From assembly GCA_028690035.1 (NCBI GenBank), contig JAQVCA010000011.1, positions 1 through 64,000 on the forward strand: DNA of 64,000 bases. Reading direction: 5' to 3'. Below, one piece after another: positions 63,023 through 64,000 of this stretch. Each line of letters starts with the position of its first letter. Within the stretch, counting starts at the first letter, position 1. The DNA comes from Comamonas sp. (GTDB lineage Bacteria > Pseudomonadota > Gammaproteobacteria > Burkholderiales > Burkholderiaceae_C). Below the pieces are notes generated by a model. That model was not told the origin of the DNA. It made no database searches and saw nothing but the letters and a program-made list of their open reading frames with translations. A program made the position numbers and the translations under genes.

Positions 63023-64000
63023 ATGCCACTACCCACCATGAAAAACGAAGCCGAAACCCGCGCCGACCACATCGATCCAGCCCTGGCCGCCGCTGGCTGG
63101 GGCGTGGTGGAGGGCAGCCGGGTGCGCCGCGAATACCAGATCAATCTGGGGCGGCTGCAGGGCGCGGGCCAGCGCGGCAAGCCGCTGACAGCGGATTACG
63201 TGCTGGAGTGGCACAACACCAAGCTGGCGGTAGTCGAGGCCAAGGCCTGGCACAAGCCCTGCGGCGAGGGCGTGGCGCAGGCAAAGGCCTATGCGCAAAA
63301 GCTGGGTGTGCGGTTTGCCTTTGCCACCAACGGCCAAAGCATTTACCGCATGGACTTGGTGGCGGGCGAGGAAGGGGACGTGGCGGCCTTTCCCAGCCCC
63401 GAAGCGCTTTGGGCGCAGACCTACGCGGTGGCCAACGCCTGGCGCGAACGCTTTGCTGCCGTGCCGTTTGAGGACAAGGGCGGCACCTGGCAGGGCCGCT
63501 ATTACCAGGAGACGGCCATCCAGCGGGTGCTGGACGCCGTGGGCGACGGGCGTGACCGCGTGCTACTGACGCTGGCGACTGGCACGGGCAAGACGTTTAT
63601 TGCATTTCAACTGGCTTGGAAGCTGTACCAGGCGCGCTGGAACCTGAGCGATTGGCGCAATCCCCAGGCCAAGGCCGACGAGCTGGGCACCCGGCGCCCG
63701 CGCATTCTGTTTTTGGCGGATCGCAATATCCTGGCCGACCAAGCCTACAACGCGTTCTCAGCCTTTGCGGACGATGCTTTGGTACGCATCGCCCCAGAGG
63801 AAATTCGGCGCAAGGGGCGGGTGCCCAAGAACGGCAGCGTGTTTTTCACGATCTTTCAGACCTTTATGAGCGGGCCGGGGGAGACGCCCTTTTTTGGCGA
63901 CTACCCGCCCGATTTTTTCGACCTGATCATCATCGACGAGTGCCACCGAGGCGGTGCGAACGACGAAAGCAGCTGGCGCGCCATCCTGGAGCATTTCAGC
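63023..64000 (+). CDS. hsdR: Type I restriction enzyme R subunit (HsdR), 5' part
   Basis: The first 326 codons of a large restriction subunit, cut by the window end. An N-terminal nuclease domain has the Asp in TADYVLEWHNT and ExK in LAVVEAKAWHKPCGEGVAQAKAYAQKLG. The helicase then begins with Walker A TLATGTGKTFIAFQLAW and DEAD-box-like IIIDECHRGGANDESSW. R subunits cut DNA after ATP-driven translocation when the methylase-specificity complex meets unmodified sites. The start is either the ATG at 63023 or the one at 63038; no strong ribosome site decides. hsdM and hsdS are expected downstream. Confidence 0.9.
   Translation, partial: MPLPTMKNEAETRADHIDPALAAAGWGVVEGSRVRREYQINLGRLQGAGQRGKPLTADYVLEWHNTKLAVVEAKAWHKPCGEGVAQAKAYAQKLGVRFAFATNGQSIYRMDLVAGEEGDVAAFPSPEALWAQTYAVANAWRERFAAVPFEDKGGTWQGRYYQETAIQRVLDAVGDGRDRVLLTLATGTGKTFIAFQLAWKLYQARWNLSDWRNPQAKADELGTRRPRILFLADRNILADQAYNAFSAFADDALVRIAPEEIRRKGRVPKNGSVFFTIFQTFMSGPGETPFFGDYPPDFFDLIIIDECHRGGANDESSWRAILEHFS

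Overview
The window looks like chromosomal DNA of a high-GC betaproteobacterium, most likely of the family Comamonadaceae. Three things point that way: the gene content (a Paa phenylacetate cluster with a TetR-type regulator, several LivFGHM/NMT1-type ABC importers, a split cobalamin-dependent methionine synthase, an lplT / alanine-racemase-like pair); the dense ATGA/TAATG gene overlaps; and a dispersed intergenic repeat built around TAGCT...AGCGCTT, which I recognise from that family. This is judgement from sequence alone; no database was searched. No rRNA, tRNA or CRISPR array was seen.

Layout. 1-484: decayed IS200/IS605 tnpB remnant. 0.5-1.0 kb: peroxiredoxin. 1.1-21 kb: a large aromatic-acid (phenylacetate) island made of three minus-strand units and one plus-strand unit. 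Unit 1 (10967 down to 1142) runs TetR regulator, 3-oxoadipyl-CoA thiolase, a LivJHMGF-type importer with two binding proteins and a fused permease-ATPase, then 3-hydroxyacyl-CoA dehydrogenase. Unit 2 is paaABCDE (15031 down to 11120). Unit 3 is paaG-paaI-paaK (18052 down to 15316). Unit 4 (plus strand) is paaN-paaF. Near-identical 14-bp palindromes sit in the predicted promoters of paaA and paaN and are probable PaaR operators. 20.8-24.6 kb: Old Yellow Enzyme, EamA transporter, ComM/YifB. 24.8-31.6 kb: AraC regulator followed by a tightly packed operon of an AhpD-like protein, an acyl-CoA-dehydrogenase-like flavoprotein, a rubredoxin-FAD reductase fusion and an NMT1-type ABC importer; the substrate is unknown. 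31.7-34.4 kb: ProQ/FinO protein, LplT, and a catalytically dead alanine-racemase-like protein. 34.5-40.4 kb: a sulfonate/organosulfur operon (ssuE, ssuA, a 41-codon small ORF, ssuC, ssuB, Mop domain protein, NtaA/DszA-type monooxygenase, RBBP9-like hydrolase). 40.5-45.4 kb: dienelactone hydrolase, hemerythrin and an MCE/Mla lipid transport operon. 45.4-45.8 kb: a probable structured non-coding RNA or leader with a strong terminator. 45.8-51.2 kb: TSUP permease, chemotaxis receptor, PACE efflux protein, M48 peptidase, CcoG. 51.4-57.98 kb: a sigma-54-type regulator that has lost its GAFTGA and Walker B residues, the large part of MetH, AmpG-like permease, ferredoxin-NADP reductase. 58-60.5 kb: nitronate monooxygenase and an MFS permease. 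60.6-64 kb: an ilvA pseudogene, then an accessory, visibly less GC-rich block with an OLD/AAA_15-like ATPase, a small PD-(D/E)xK nuclease-like protein and the start of a type I restriction HsdR, a probable phage-defence locus cut by the window end.

How the genes work together. Phenylacetate (or a related acid) is probably imported by the Liv-type transporter, activated by PaaK, epoxidised by PaaABCE with PaaD as assembly factor, isomerised by PaaG, oxidised by PaaN and finished by PaaF, the hydroxyacyl-CoA dehydrogenase and the thiolase, with PaaI hydrolysing dead-end thioesters. The fused ring-cleaving PaaZ hydratase domain is not encoded here. The ssu operon and the 25.8-31.6 kb operon look like two separate scavenging systems that pair an NMT1-type importer with flavin-dependent oxidation.
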